NCBI GenBank assembly: GCA_016716385.1
Contig: JADJWL010000014.1
Coordinates: 1-64,000, forward strand
Reading direction: 5' to 3'
Length of the DNA stretch: 64,000 bases
Source: Bryobacterales bacterium
Lineage (GTDB): Bacteria > Acidobacteriota > Terriglobia > Bryobacterales > Bryobacteraceae
In this document: positions 23,475 through 32,765 of the stretch, one piece after another
How positions within the stretch are numbered: position 1 is the stretch's first letter
Layout of the letters: each line of letters starts with the position of its first letter
Made by a program: the position numbers and the translations under genes
The notes under the pieces: generated by a model
Seen by the model: only the letters and a program-made list of their open reading frames with translations
What the model was told of the DNA's origin: nothing
Databases searched by the model: none

Positions 23475-24791
23475 CTAAACGGTAATGCCGCTCAGTTTAC
23501 CGTGCACCTTCGCGAAAGAACCCAGGCCGAGCCCTAGCACATCGTCGGTGAGCGTTAGATACAACTCCCCGACGGTGCCCTGCATGCTGCTATGCAGCCC
23601 GGTCTTCAGCTTGCCACGATGCCCGGCGACGATGATCGGGCAGTTCGTGTTTTTGTGCGGGTTGGCTTCGGCGTGCTCGTGGACGAACACGAGCAGGGTG
23701 CGGTCCAGCAGGTTGCTGTCGCCTTCGGGAATCGACTTCAGTTTCGCCAGCAGGTAGGCGAACTCTTCGACGTGCCAGCGGCAGATATCGCGCAGAATCC
23801 GCTGGCCAGCGGCCCCGTCGGCGCCTGGAGCGAGGCCGTCCCGGTGCGTGTAGTCGTGATGCCGGGCCGCCGTGTACCCAAGCCAGGGAAACCGCGCGAT
23901 CCCCTGGCACTTGGTGAGCATGTAGGAAGCCACGCGCGTCTGCCGTGTGGCGAACGCATAGGCCAGCAGGTCGCTCTGGATCTTGGCGACGCGCGGCCAG
24001 TCACGCATGTCGCCGTCGAAGTCCGGCGGCTCCATGTGGAAATGGTACTGCTCCGGCAGCGCGGTAATCGCGCGTTCCAGATCGCGCACACCCGTGAGGT
24101 GCTCTTCGACGCGCAGCGAGTCTTCTTTGGGCAGTTTCTTCTGAAGCGCCGCCGCGTCCTGCCGGACGGTGTCGAGAATACTCCGCTTGCGTTTGACCCA
24201 ACCGTCCTCGTGAACGCCGAACAGCCGGTCGAACATCTTGTGGGGAATCTCTTCGGGGGGAAGAGGACGGTCGGCGGCCGACCACGTCATGTTGCGGCGC
24301 ATCGAATCGCCGTACGACTCCTGCGACACGCCGATCTGGAGCGAGCGGAAACGCGACTCGTTGCCGATCTTGCCCGCGACGACATAATCCAGCGACGGCC
24401 CACCGGCGCCCCGTCCGGTCCACTGCATGCACGTGAGGATGCCGCTCGTAGAGTGGGGGTGCGTCCCGCCCCGGCCGGCCGCATTATCCAGGCCTGTGAT
24501 CACGTGGATGTCGTCGCGCGAGCGCGCGAGCGGCTTCAGGCAAGCGCTCAGCTGGAATTCCGATCCTGTCTCCGCGGGGATCCAGTAGCGTTCGGGAATG
24601 CCGTTGCCGTTGTACCAGAAAACAAAACGGCTTTCGGCCGGGGCGGCGTCCTTGGCATACGCCGTACCAGTGGAATTGAACATCGAGACCAGGGGCGGCA
24701 GGCCGACCAGGACCGGCGCCTGCATCGCCGTCACGCCGCGCAGGAAGGCACGCCTGGACAGGCGCATTCTCTTGGTGATCACATTCGGCAT
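23475..24791 (-). CDS. DUF1552 family exported protein
   Basis: A 438-residue protein starting at ATG 24791 (TTG 24806 in frame is less likely). The N-terminus SRRAFLRGV followed by a hydrophobic stretch is a Tat signal. FVFWYNGNGIPERYW, the GGTHPHSTSGILTC segment and LDYVVAGKIG are typical of DUF1552, a sulfatase/DUF1501-related fold, and HEHAEANPHKNTNCPII is the conserved C-terminal part. In planctomycetes and verrucomicrobia these occur beside DUF1592 cytochrome-like proteins, as here. Export folded through Tat suggests a metal cofactor. Function unproven. Confidence 0.85.
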   Translation of the reverse strand: MPNVITKRMRLSRRAFLRGVTAMQAPVLVGLPPLVSMFNSTGTAYAKDAAPAESRFVFWYNGNGIPERYWIPAETGSEFQLSACLKPLARSRDDIHVITGLDNAAGRGGTHPHSTSGILTCMQWTGRGAGGPSLDYVVAGKIGNESRFRSLQIGVSQESYGDSMRRNMTWSAADRPLPPEEIPHKMFDRLFGVHEDGWVKRKRSILDTVRQDAAALQKKLPKEDSLRVEEHLTGVRDLERAITALPEQYHFHMEPPDFDGDMRDWPRVAKIQSDLLAYAFATRQTRVASYMLTKCQGIARFPWLGYTAARHHDYTHRDGLAPGADGAAGQRILRDICRWHVEEFAYLLAKLKSIPEGDSNLLDRTLLVFVHEHAEANPHKNTNCPIIVAGHRGKLKTGLHSSMQGTVGELYLTLTDDVLGLGLGSFAKVHGKLSGITV

Positions 24792-24858
24792 AGCAGAAAA
24801 CCGCAATGACTGTAGTAAACGCCGCCCGGGCCCGGATTGTCAACCGCGGCGGGTCCGG

Positions 24859-27800
24859 TCAGAACTCCAGGCGCAAAATCATTTGGATCTGGCGCGCGGT
24901 TTCGGCGAGCGGGGTAGCCGCGGGGAAGCCCGATTCACGGCCCTTCCGCCCGTAAGTCGCGACACCGAAGTTGGGTGAAGTTAGAAAGGTCTCCGGCGGG
25001 CCGAGGTTGGCGTGGTTCAAGACGTTGAACATGTCCGCGCGAAGCGTGAACCTCCCCGCCTCGCCCAGCCACCTCAGGGGGAACGAGCGGGCCAGCGACG
25101 CATCGACGTTGTACAGGCCCGGGCCCGAGAACGCATTGCGGCCGGTGTTGCCAAGCTGTCCTGCCACTGGAGCGGCGAATGCCGCGCGGTCGAGCAGCCG
25201 GGCGCCGCCGGCAACAGGCTGCCGGATCGTAGCCGCGGGATTCACCAGGTCCGCGCGGTTGTTCAGGATGCTTTCGGTGAGGATCGTCGCCGGGGCTCCG
25301 ACGGAGAAGGGAAAGCCCGAGCGGAACGCCGCCAACTGCGACACCTTCCAATCCCGGAACAGCCAGCCCATCCGGTGACCGTTGAGCAGACGAGGCAGTT
25401 CCCAAACCGAGAGGAAGACGAGATTGTGCCGCTGATCGAAGTCCGATGAGCCGCGGTCGGCGCGGATATTGTTGACGCGCGAGAACGCCGGTTCGCCACC
25501 CCGCGAACCGAGCCCGCCCGAGGTGGCGGCGATCAGGTCGAAGAAGTCCCCGCGCAGGGGGTCGCTCTGGTGATCGATCGCGTGGCTCCAGGTGTAGGAC
25601 GCCTGGAAATGGTGCCGGCGGCCCCGGTAGCGGGCGGTGGCAGTGAGGGCCTGGTAGTTCGAGCCCCTGGCTGTCCCGCGACCGGATGAGACCGTAGGGC
25701 GCTTCGGGCATGGGCAGCGTGCGGAACCGGTTGACTGTGTCGGTGACAAGGAGTTTCCGCCCGAGCGAGCCCGCGCCGTTCACCTCAACGGACCAGCTTT
25801 CGCCGACGCGCTGCTGCACGCCCAGGAAATAGGTCTGGGCATAGGGAGTCCGGACGCTGGGGTTGAAGGCCGTCAGGCGGGGAAAGTCGGCTCCCTCGAC
25901 GGCACGCAACTGGCCGGTGTAGCGTTGCAGGGCGTCTCCCACGGGCTCCATGAAGTTCGTATTGAACGCCGTCAGCAGGAAGATCGGAATCGCGGCGCGG
26001 TTGCCCCGGAGGTTTTGCCAGAGGTTGTCGTAGGGGCGATCGTGGAAGATGCCATATGCGCCGCGCAGCAACGTATTGCCCCGGCCAGTCAGATCGTAGG
26101 AGAAACCGAAGCGGCCCGCCCAGTCGTTGCGATCCGGTTCGTAGAGGCGCTGATCCGCGCCCGCTCCAGCGGTGAGTTGGCCGCCGGCGCCGAAATCGAC
26201 GAGCAGGTCTTTGGTGGCGCCGGTATTGCGCGGCGCCCCAAAGCGTTCGTACCGGAGTCCGGCATTGAAGGTGAGCCGGGAGGTGGCACGGAAGGTGTCC
26301 TGCAGGAAGAAGAAGCCCTGGTTGTAGCGGTACTGGCGATCGAAATCGGGGATCCCGAAGCCGGGGAGGCGCCCGCGGTCGACCGCGACGCGGAACAGGC
26401 TGGCGCGATCCAGGCTGAACGCGATGAGACCGGGGAAGATGTTGTCGCCGAACTGGTAGTAGCCGTCGCGCCCGCCGGTCAGATAGCCTTCGGCACGGCG
26501 GTTCAGGAAGCCGCCGCCGGTGGTGACGATGTGGCGGCCGCGGGTCCAGACGAGGCTGTTCAGGATCTCCCACGTGTGGCTGTCATTGCGGTAGGCGTAG
26601 AGCGCCGGGCTGCCCGGCAGCAGCGTGCCGTCGCCGCTGACCAGCGTCGGGACTTCCGGATGCGCTCGGTCCCAGCCGATGTCGTCGCGATTGCGGCCGA
26701 TCTTGAACTCGTTGAGGAGGCCCGGCTGCAGCGTCCAGATGTGGGAGACGCCGATGCTCCAGGTGTCCTGGCCGAGGCCGGAGTTGAACTCGGTGTAGGG
26801 GGTCCAGATGAAATCGGGACGGCCGACGTGCGCCGCCGCGCCGCGGCCCATGATGCGGTGCCGCCCGTCTGCGGACTGGTAATCGAGGCGCTGGATCGTG
26901 AGCCAGCGGTCGACGGACACGGGCGGGTTGAACGGCATCGCGATGTTGAAGACGCCGGGGGTCGAGGGCGCGGGCGAGGGGTAGCGCTCGAGCAACTGGC
27001 GCGCCTGCCGCACCGGCTGGATAAACTGCGTGAATTGCGGCGTCGGCAGCAGGAAGGTCTGGGTGTCGGCGCGCCCGCGGCTGCGCAGGTGTTCGAAAGC
27101 GGAGGAGAAGAACAGCCGGTCGCGCCGCACGGGACCGCCCACCTGAAAACCCATCTGCCGCTCCTTGGCAGGGGCGCGGTCGAGGCCGGCGAGGTTGCGC
27201 TGGAAGTCGTTCGCGTTAAGGGCTTCGTTGCGCAGATAGGTATACAGGATGCCGTGGAAATCATTCCCGCCGGACTTGCTTACTGCGTTGGCGACAAATC
27301 CGGACGTGCGGCCGTATTCAGCCGAGAAGTTGTTGGTCGAGACGCGGTACTCCTGAATCGCCTCGGGCGCGACAGGCGCAAGCGCGCCGGTGGTCAGGTA
27401 ATTGTTGTTCTCGAAGCCGTCGAGCAGGAAGTTCGACGACTCCGGGCGTTGGCCCATGATGGCGAGGCCGATGCCGCGCGCCGTGCCGGAGTCGGCCGTG
27501 GCGGCCGGCTGCGAGAGCAGCATCGTATAGACGTCGCGGCCTGCCAGCGGAAGGTCGCGGATGAGGCTGGGGTGAATCACGTCGCTGACCGTGGATTCGA
27601 GCGCGCCACGGACGCCCCGTGTCGCTTCGAACGAACCGGAGCGCGAACTGTCGACGTCGGGACCGTAGAAGGTGACGATGGTCCGGGAGCCCGGGAGAAA
27701 CACGCTGCGGTACTGGCCGGCTTCCCACACATCGCTCAGCGGACGCATCCGGAAGTTGAGTTCGAGACGCGCGGCGACGGCCAGTTCGAGTTCCTGGACT

Positions 27801-28063
27801 TCCTGGGCCTGGTAGTCGGCGGCGGTCACGCGTAAACGGTAGGCGCCCGGCGAGAGCAACGGAAGCGCGTAGTCGCCGCTGGCGCCGCTGGGCGCGGTGC
27901 CGGAGGTGCCAGTGGCGGAATTCACGTATTCGACGCGCGCGCCGCCCACAGGACGGCCGGTGCGTGAGTCGACGATGCGTCCGGCGATCAGGCCCTGGGT
28001 GGTCTGGGCGAGCCCCACGGCAGCGGCCAGGAGGCAGAGACAAACAAGCGCGCGTGCGGCCAT
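24859..28063 (-). pseudogene. Oar-type TonB-dependent receptor, split by one-base frameshift
   Basis: Without the shift this is a protein of about 1067 residues. A signal peptide (from ATG 28063, ending VGLAQ) precedes a carboxypeptidase-regulatory domain (GRIVDSRTGRPVGGARVEY to about 110), then a plug region and a large beta-barrel rich in aromatic strands. At the run of four C at 25664-25667 (GGGG on the coding strand) the frame breaks. Upstream the first frame ends in low-quality residues, while the second frame carries on from ...SNYQALTATARYRG to the correct receptor end, QIQMILRLEF. Removing one G restores the whole protein. It may be a recent mutation, a contingency site or a read error. 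The gene lies 23 nt after the caspase/TPR stop codon. Confidence 0.82.
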
Positions 28064-28086
28064 GAGAATGGGTCGGGATCTCCTTG

Positions 28087-30891
28087 TCAACGCCGGAGCT
28101 TCCGGCTGATGCGCCTGCGCGCTGCATTGTCCGGGGCCAGGTCGAGCGCGCGCCGGTAGGCGGCCTCGGCTTCGGCATGGCGGCCGCGCGACCGTTCGAG
28201 GTCGCCGATCCGTTCGGGGATGACGGCATTGTCCGCTTCCGCCGCCGCCGCCCGGTTCAACTCAGCCAAGGCGGCTGCGGCGTCGCCCGAGGCTTCGAGC
28301 GCCCGGGCCAGCGCCAGACGGGCCGCCACGTACTCGGGTCGCTCAGCCAGCACGGCGCGGTACTCGGCGGCGGCGCCGGCCGGATCCGTTGCAGCCAGGT
28401 GTTCGGCCAGGCTCAACCGCGATGGCAGGAAGCTCTTGTCCTGCGCCAGGTTCTGGCGCCAGAGGGCGACCGCCTCCTGTTCGCGGCCCTTCTGATCCGC
28501 CAGCAGCAGCGCCAGGTTGTGGCGAGCCGCCAGGAATGACGGGCTCTTCTCGAGCGCCTGCTTATAGAGCGTCTCTGCTTCCCGCTCCTTGCCCGTGGAC
28601 GCCTTGAGCGAACCCAGCGCATTGTACGGCTCCGGCTTTTCCGGACCCAGCGCGATCGCCCGCCGATAGGAGCGCTCGGCGTCGCGGCGGCGGTTCAGCC
28701 GCTGGTAAATCAGCCCGAGGTTGTACGGCAGGTAGCCGTAGGTGGGCCGGAGGCGGATCGCTTCCTGGTAAGAGCGGATGGCGTTCTGGTAGTCGCCGAC
28801 CTCGGTGTAGGCCAGCGCGAGGTTGTGCAGCGGGTACGCCCAGTGCGGCGCAAGCCGGACGGCGTCGCGGAACGCCGGGATGGCCTGCGTGAAATCCGCC
28901 TGTTCGAGGTAGGCGATGCCGAGCGCGTTGTAGCCCTGAGCGCCATTCGGGTCGATGCGGATCGCCTCTTCGAGCAGGTCCTGGGCTTCGGCGAAACGCT
29001 TATCGAAGAGAAGCGTGCGCCCGCTGCAGAAGGACTCGCGCGCGTTCAGGAACAGCGACTCCGGTGTGAGCTGCCGGGCGGCCTCGTACCACTTCGTGCC
29101 CTGGTTGAAATCGTCGCGCGTCTGCGGGATCTCGTCCCCTGTGAGGTAGCGCAGGATCACCTGCTGGCCGCGGTCTTCAAGGGCAACCCGCAGACGGTTC
29201 TGCTGCGCGTGGAAGCCGACGCGGTCGAGGCGGCTCTCGAGGTCCCGGAGGGCGGCGAACGCCGAGTCCGGCTCGTCGGGGAGGAGGCGCCCGGCGTCCA
29301 GGGCCTCGTCGAAACGCCGCAGCGCCGCACCGAGTTCCGAGGCCAGTGCCCCCTGCTGCACCTGCGCGGCGAGGAGCGCCGGCTCGTCGGTTCCGCTGAT
29401 GTAAATGTACGGGAAGCGGAGGCGCGTCAGCTCGATTCCGGGCTTGCTGATGTCGGAGAACGGAATCACGTTGTCCATCGCGCCGAACTCGCGCGGATGC
29501 TGCTTGTCGTTGGTGGCCTTGGCGACCTCGCGCTGGACGTAGTTGATGATTTCGTTCGCATCCACGATGTTGTCGCCGTTGGCATCAGCTTCGCCGTTGA
29601 GAGCCTTCAGGAGAAAGTAGCTGAACGCGCCGTGGCCGCCGCCGAACTCCGGTCCTTCGTAAGACAACTCGCGCGGGCGGCTCGCCATCAGTCCTAGCAT
29701 TTGCCCCTCAATGTCGCCCATCTGTTCGACCACGCGGTTGACGGTGGTGTTGCGGATGGTGCCGATATTGCCGGCGCGGCAGACATCGACGAACAGAGCC
29801 ACACGGCCGACCTTGGAAAGCTCCTCCTCGACAAGGTTCTGGATCTCTTCCATCGGCAGGGCCGTGCCGCTCAGATCCTGCGGGTCGCTGTCATAGGTGA
29901 GAACGTAGGCGCCCTTGCTGCCGGGCGTTTCGACCGTCCCGTGACCGGCCATCAGGATGACGACCGTATCGTTCTTGCCCGCGCGGCCTTTCAGGAAGGT
30001 CTGGAACGCATTGCGGAGCGCGGCGGTGGTTGCGGCCTCGTCGGTGAGGCGGATCAGGTTCTCGGCTTTCACTTCACCGCCGCGGGGACTGCGGAGGTGC
30101 TTCTCGAACACTGTGGCGTCGTTGTTGGCGAACTGCAGCCATTGCTCCTGCGGCAGCTTCTGATACTTCGAAACCCCGACGAGCAGGGCGAAGGTCTGGC
30201 CGCCGGTGGGCGCCTGGGCAGCGGCACGCGCGGCGGCGTCGGCCACGGCTTCGCCGAGTTCAAACAGCTTGCCCTTCACCCAAACGGCGTCGGGGAACTG
30301 CTCGCCGATCTGTTTATAGGCGAGCAGGGCATCGGCCCTAAGTTCGAACTGCTCGAAAACGGCGGCGCGCGCGACAAGAGCTGCCTGATCTTTCGGGTCG
30401 GCCTTCAACTGTTCCTCGATCGGCGCGAGCGCCGCACGGACCTCGGCGGGCAACTGATCGGCCGGCGTGCCCTTGGCCTCGGGCTCGTCGCCGAGACCGC
30501 GCGTCATGCTGACGCCGTAGTGCTGCTGGCTGGCGGTCGCGACGCGGACCACCTTCGGCAGAAAGCAGGAGGCGACAGGTTTGGCGCCGGCCAACTGGCC
30601 GCTTTTCACCTTGATCTGGGTCGCTTCGAGAAGCGCCTCGCCCGACGGCGCCAGGCTCTGGGACGATTTACCGGGGCAGAACAAAAATGACGCAGCAGCG
30701 GCTTCGGTCCTGAGCGTGTCGCCGGCGAACAGGACGTCGCCCGCCTTGGCCGCCAGTGGCGTTTCGACACCTGCCCGCAGCAGTTTCGCTCCTCCGGGCT
30801 GGAGCATCAGACCGACCGGTTCTTCGCGCTTCGGCTGCGCGCCGAGCGAGACCACGAAGCACAACGCCAGTGCTGGAATCCCTCGCATCAT
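28087..30891 (-). CDS. Caspase-like (peptidase C14) protein with C-terminal TPR repeats
   Basis: A 934-residue exported protein. A signal peptide (1-18) precedes a region that looks like a FecR-type or stalk domain, then a metacaspase domain at about 230-480. The catalytic dyad is visible: His317 in ILMAGHGT and Cys371 in LFVDVCRAG. DANGDNIVDANE (about 436-447) resembles an EF-hand Ca2+ loop inside the peptidase domain, which fits Ca2+-activated metacaspases. From about 640 on there are at least eight TPR units. Cleavage after Lys/Arg is typical of the family. It overlaps the cyclase gene by 4 nt (ATGA), so signalling and proteolysis may be linked. Substrate unknown. Confidence 0.85.
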   Translation of the reverse strand: MMRGIPALALCFVVSLGAQPKREEPVGLMLQPGGAKLLRAGVETPLAAKAGDVLFAGDTLRTEAAAASFLFCPGKSSQSLAPSGEALLEATQIKVKSGQLAGAKPVASCFLPKVVRVATASQQHYGVSMTRGLGDEPEAKGTPADQLPAEVRAALAPIEEQLKADPKDQAALVARAAVFEQFELRADALLAYKQIGEQFPDAVWVKGKLFELGEAVADAAARAAAQAPTGGQTFALLVGVSKYQKLPQEQWLQFANNDATVFEKHLRSPRGGEVKAENLIRLTDEAATTAALRNAFQTFLKGRAGKNDTVVILMAGHGTVETPGSKGAYVLTYDSDPQDLSGTALPMEEIQNLVEEELSKVGRVALFVDVCRAGNIGTIRNTTVNRVVEQMGDIEGQMLGLMASRPRELSYEGPEFGGGHGAFSYFLLKALNGEADANGDNIVDANEIINYVQREVAKATNDKQHPREFGAMDNVIPFSDISKPGIELTRLRFPYIYISGTDEPALLAAQVQQGALASELGAALRRFDEALDAGRLLPDEPDSAFAALRDLESRLDRVGFHAQQNRLRVALEDRGQQVILRYLTGDEIPQTRDDFNQGTKWYEAARQLTPESLFLNARESFCSGRTLLFDKRFAEAQDLLEEAIRIDPNGAQGYNALGIAYLEQADFTQAIPAFRDAVRLAPHWAYPLHNLALAYTEVGDYQNAIRSYQEAIRLRPTYGYLPYNLGLIYQRLNRRRDAERSYRRAIALGPEKPEPYNALGSLKASTGKEREAETLYKQALEKSPSFLAARHNLALLLADQKGREQEAVALWRQNLAQDKSFLPSRLSLAEHLAATDPAGAAAEYRAVLAERPEYVAARLALARALEASGDAAAALAELNRAAAAEADNAVIPERIGDLERSRGRHAEAEAAYRRALDLAPDNAARRRISRKLRR

Positions 30892-32765
30892 TGCTTCTCC
30901 GAGGCCGCCTGGCCGACGGGAGCCGGGGTGCGCAACGCCACTGGGGTGTAGATATTCAGGGGCAGTGTCTTCCCGCGCACCGGAACGGAACCAAGGTGCT
31001 CCAGGTCCACCGCGTCACCCAGCCGGTCCTTCGTCGCCTCGCTCAGCAGCATGCTTGTCTTGGTTTCCTTGTTCATGCTTTCGAGGCGCGACGCCAGGTT
31101 GACCGTATCTCCGAGTACCGTGTACTCCATCTTGTCCTTCGATCCCACGTTACCAACAATCGCCGGCCCGGTATGGATTCCGACACCGGTCCGGAACGGC
31201 GCCGGAGTCTCCCGAACCATGCGCAGCCCACATTCGAAGGCACGCTGCGGATGATCGCCGGGCTCGGTGCCGTCGATGTCGGAGAAGATCGCCAGAATCC
31301 CGTCGCCGAGAAATTTGTTGACGTGACCTTTCTCCGCGACAATGCAATCCACCATACGGCTCAGGTAGTCGTTTAGCAATTCCACGACCACGGAGGGATC
31401 CTTCGACTCGCAGAATGACGTGAAGCCGCGGATGTCACTGAAAAGAATGGTTACATCCATCCGCTGGCCCGTCAGGGCAATGGTTTCGGTCTCAGCCAGG
31501 GACCGGGCCAGTTCCTTGCCCACAAAGACGGCAATCGCCTTCTGAAAGAAGTCGCGCTTCTTCTCGGCTGTCAAGAACCTGTACACTGCGGTGGCGATCA
31601 CAGCCACGAGACAGCCGAGCAGAAGCTCCGAGGTCGAGACGAGGATTCCGTAGCGGAACAGGACGTGGGTGAGACCAGCGGTCAGGAAGATACCGGCCAG
31701 GAGTATCCACGCGGCGGCCTTGAAACTCAGCAGTGTCACGATCGCAACGGTAAAGGAGGCAACCGCGGTCAGGCCCAGGAGCCGCACGGCCAGCGGCCAG
31801 GGGACGAGAAACTCCTGCCGGAGGAGCGTACGCACTGTGCTGGCGTGAATCTCGACTCCGGCCGTGTTGACGTACTTGTTTTCCCCGCCCGTGGTGAAGA
31901 AGGTGTAGAAGGGCGTCGCGTGCCGGTCATCGATGTAGTCCGGGCCCATTAGAATGGCCTTGTCCTTTACCCACGCCTCCAACTGGTCCTGCCGGCCGGC
32001 GCGGGCGGCTTCCAGGAAGTCGGCCAGAGAGACGCGCGCAAATGTGTTCGGGCCGCCGGCGAAGTTAATCGAAATGCGGCGGTCGGTGTCGGTGGGGATA
32101 GCGCGTCCACGCCACATCAGTCTGCCGTTTTCCCACTGCGCTTCTTCGCCGGCGAACTTCTCGGCGACGCGCATGGCGAGGCTGCGGGTGGAGTCGCCCG
32201 CCTCATCCGGGGCGTCGAGCAGTTCCTGGCTGCGGACGAAGTCGTCTTCGTCCACCGTCAGGTTCACGAAGCCGAACTGGCCCAGCGCGGCGGCGGCGAG
32301 GTTCACCGGGACGACCCACTCCTCCTGCTTCTGCATCATCGACGGCACAAATCCGCAGATCACCGGCATCTGGCCGGACGTCGAGATGACGGCTTCGGCC
32401 ATCAACTGGTCGTGATCCGGCTCGTACTGTGCCACCGGGACGGCGAAGGTGACGTCGAGGCCCATCACCTTCGCCCCGGCTCCGGCCGCGGCGTGGATGG
32501 CTTCGGCGTAATAGGGGTGCCAGAACGCGAGCAGTTCCGGGAACGTGAACAGAGCCTTTTCGTCGATCGTGATGAGGACGATCTCTTCAGACGGCAGCGC
32601 CCCGCGCACCAGGAAGTGCGCGTCCCGCGCCTTCAGGTGCAGGAGCTGGAAGAAACGCATCTGCCCTGCGAGCAGAGTGAGGGTCACGGCACCCACCACG
32701 AGGGTGGCCAGAATGATCCCCCGCCGCCGGCGGCGCGTGTCCCGAGGCTGCTTCGTTTCAGTCAT
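30888..32765 (-). CDS. CHASE2-domain class III adenylate/guanylate cyclase
   Basis: A 625-residue membrane protein. A basic N-terminus and one membrane helix (about 17-34) lead into a periplasmic CHASE2 sensor domain (VLITIDEKALFTFPELLAFW to about 330), then three or so membrane helices (about 335-410) and a cytoplasmic cyclase domain (about 430-600). Metal-binding Asp residues are in ILFSDIRGFTSF and FLGDGILAIF, and LGDTVNLASRLE is the conserved ATP/GTP segment. It would make cAMP or cGMP in response to an external signal. It overlaps ligA by 8 nt upstream and the caspase/TPR gene by 4 nt downstream, so all three are one transcription unit. Confidence 0.88.
   Translation of the reverse strand: MTETKQPRDTRRRRRGIILATLVVGAVTLTLLAGQMRFFQLLHLKARDAHFLVRGALPSEEIVLITIDEKALFTFPELLAFWHPYYAEAIHAAAGAGAKVMGLDVTFAVPVAQYEPDHDQLMAEAVISTSGQMPVICGFVPSMMQKQEEWVVPVNLAAAALGQFGFVNLTVDEDDFVRSQELLDAPDEAGDSTRSLAMRVAEKFAGEEAQWENGRLMWRGRAIPTDTDRRISINFAGGPNTFARVSLADFLEAARAGRQDQLEAWVKDKAILMGPDYIDDRHATPFYTFFTTGGENKYVNTAGVEIHASTVRTLLRQEFLVPWPLAVRLLGLTAVASFTVAIVTLLSFKAAAWILLAGIFLTAGLTHVLFRYGILVSTSELLLGCLVAVIATAVYRFLTAEKKRDFFQKAIAVFVGKELARSLAETETIALTGQRMDVTILFSDIRGFTSFCESKDPSVVVELLNDYLSRMVDCIVAEKGHVNKFLGDGILAIFSDIDGTEPGDHPQRAFECGLRMVRETPAPFRTGVGIHTGPAIVGNVGSKDKMEYTVLGDTVNLASRLESMNKETKTSMLLSEATKDRLGDAVDLEHLGSVPVRGKTLPLNIYTPVALRTPAPVGQAASEKQ

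Noticed and set aside
25925..27835. Long rightward reading frame antisense to the TonB receptor (636 codons)
   Set aside because: The opposite strand encodes a clear receptor. The antisense protein has repetitive charged composition and no family features, as usual for a shadow frame in high-GC DNA.
29701..30690. Rightward frame of 329 codons over the caspase gene
   Set aside because: Shadow of the caspase/TPR gene. No RBS or domain.
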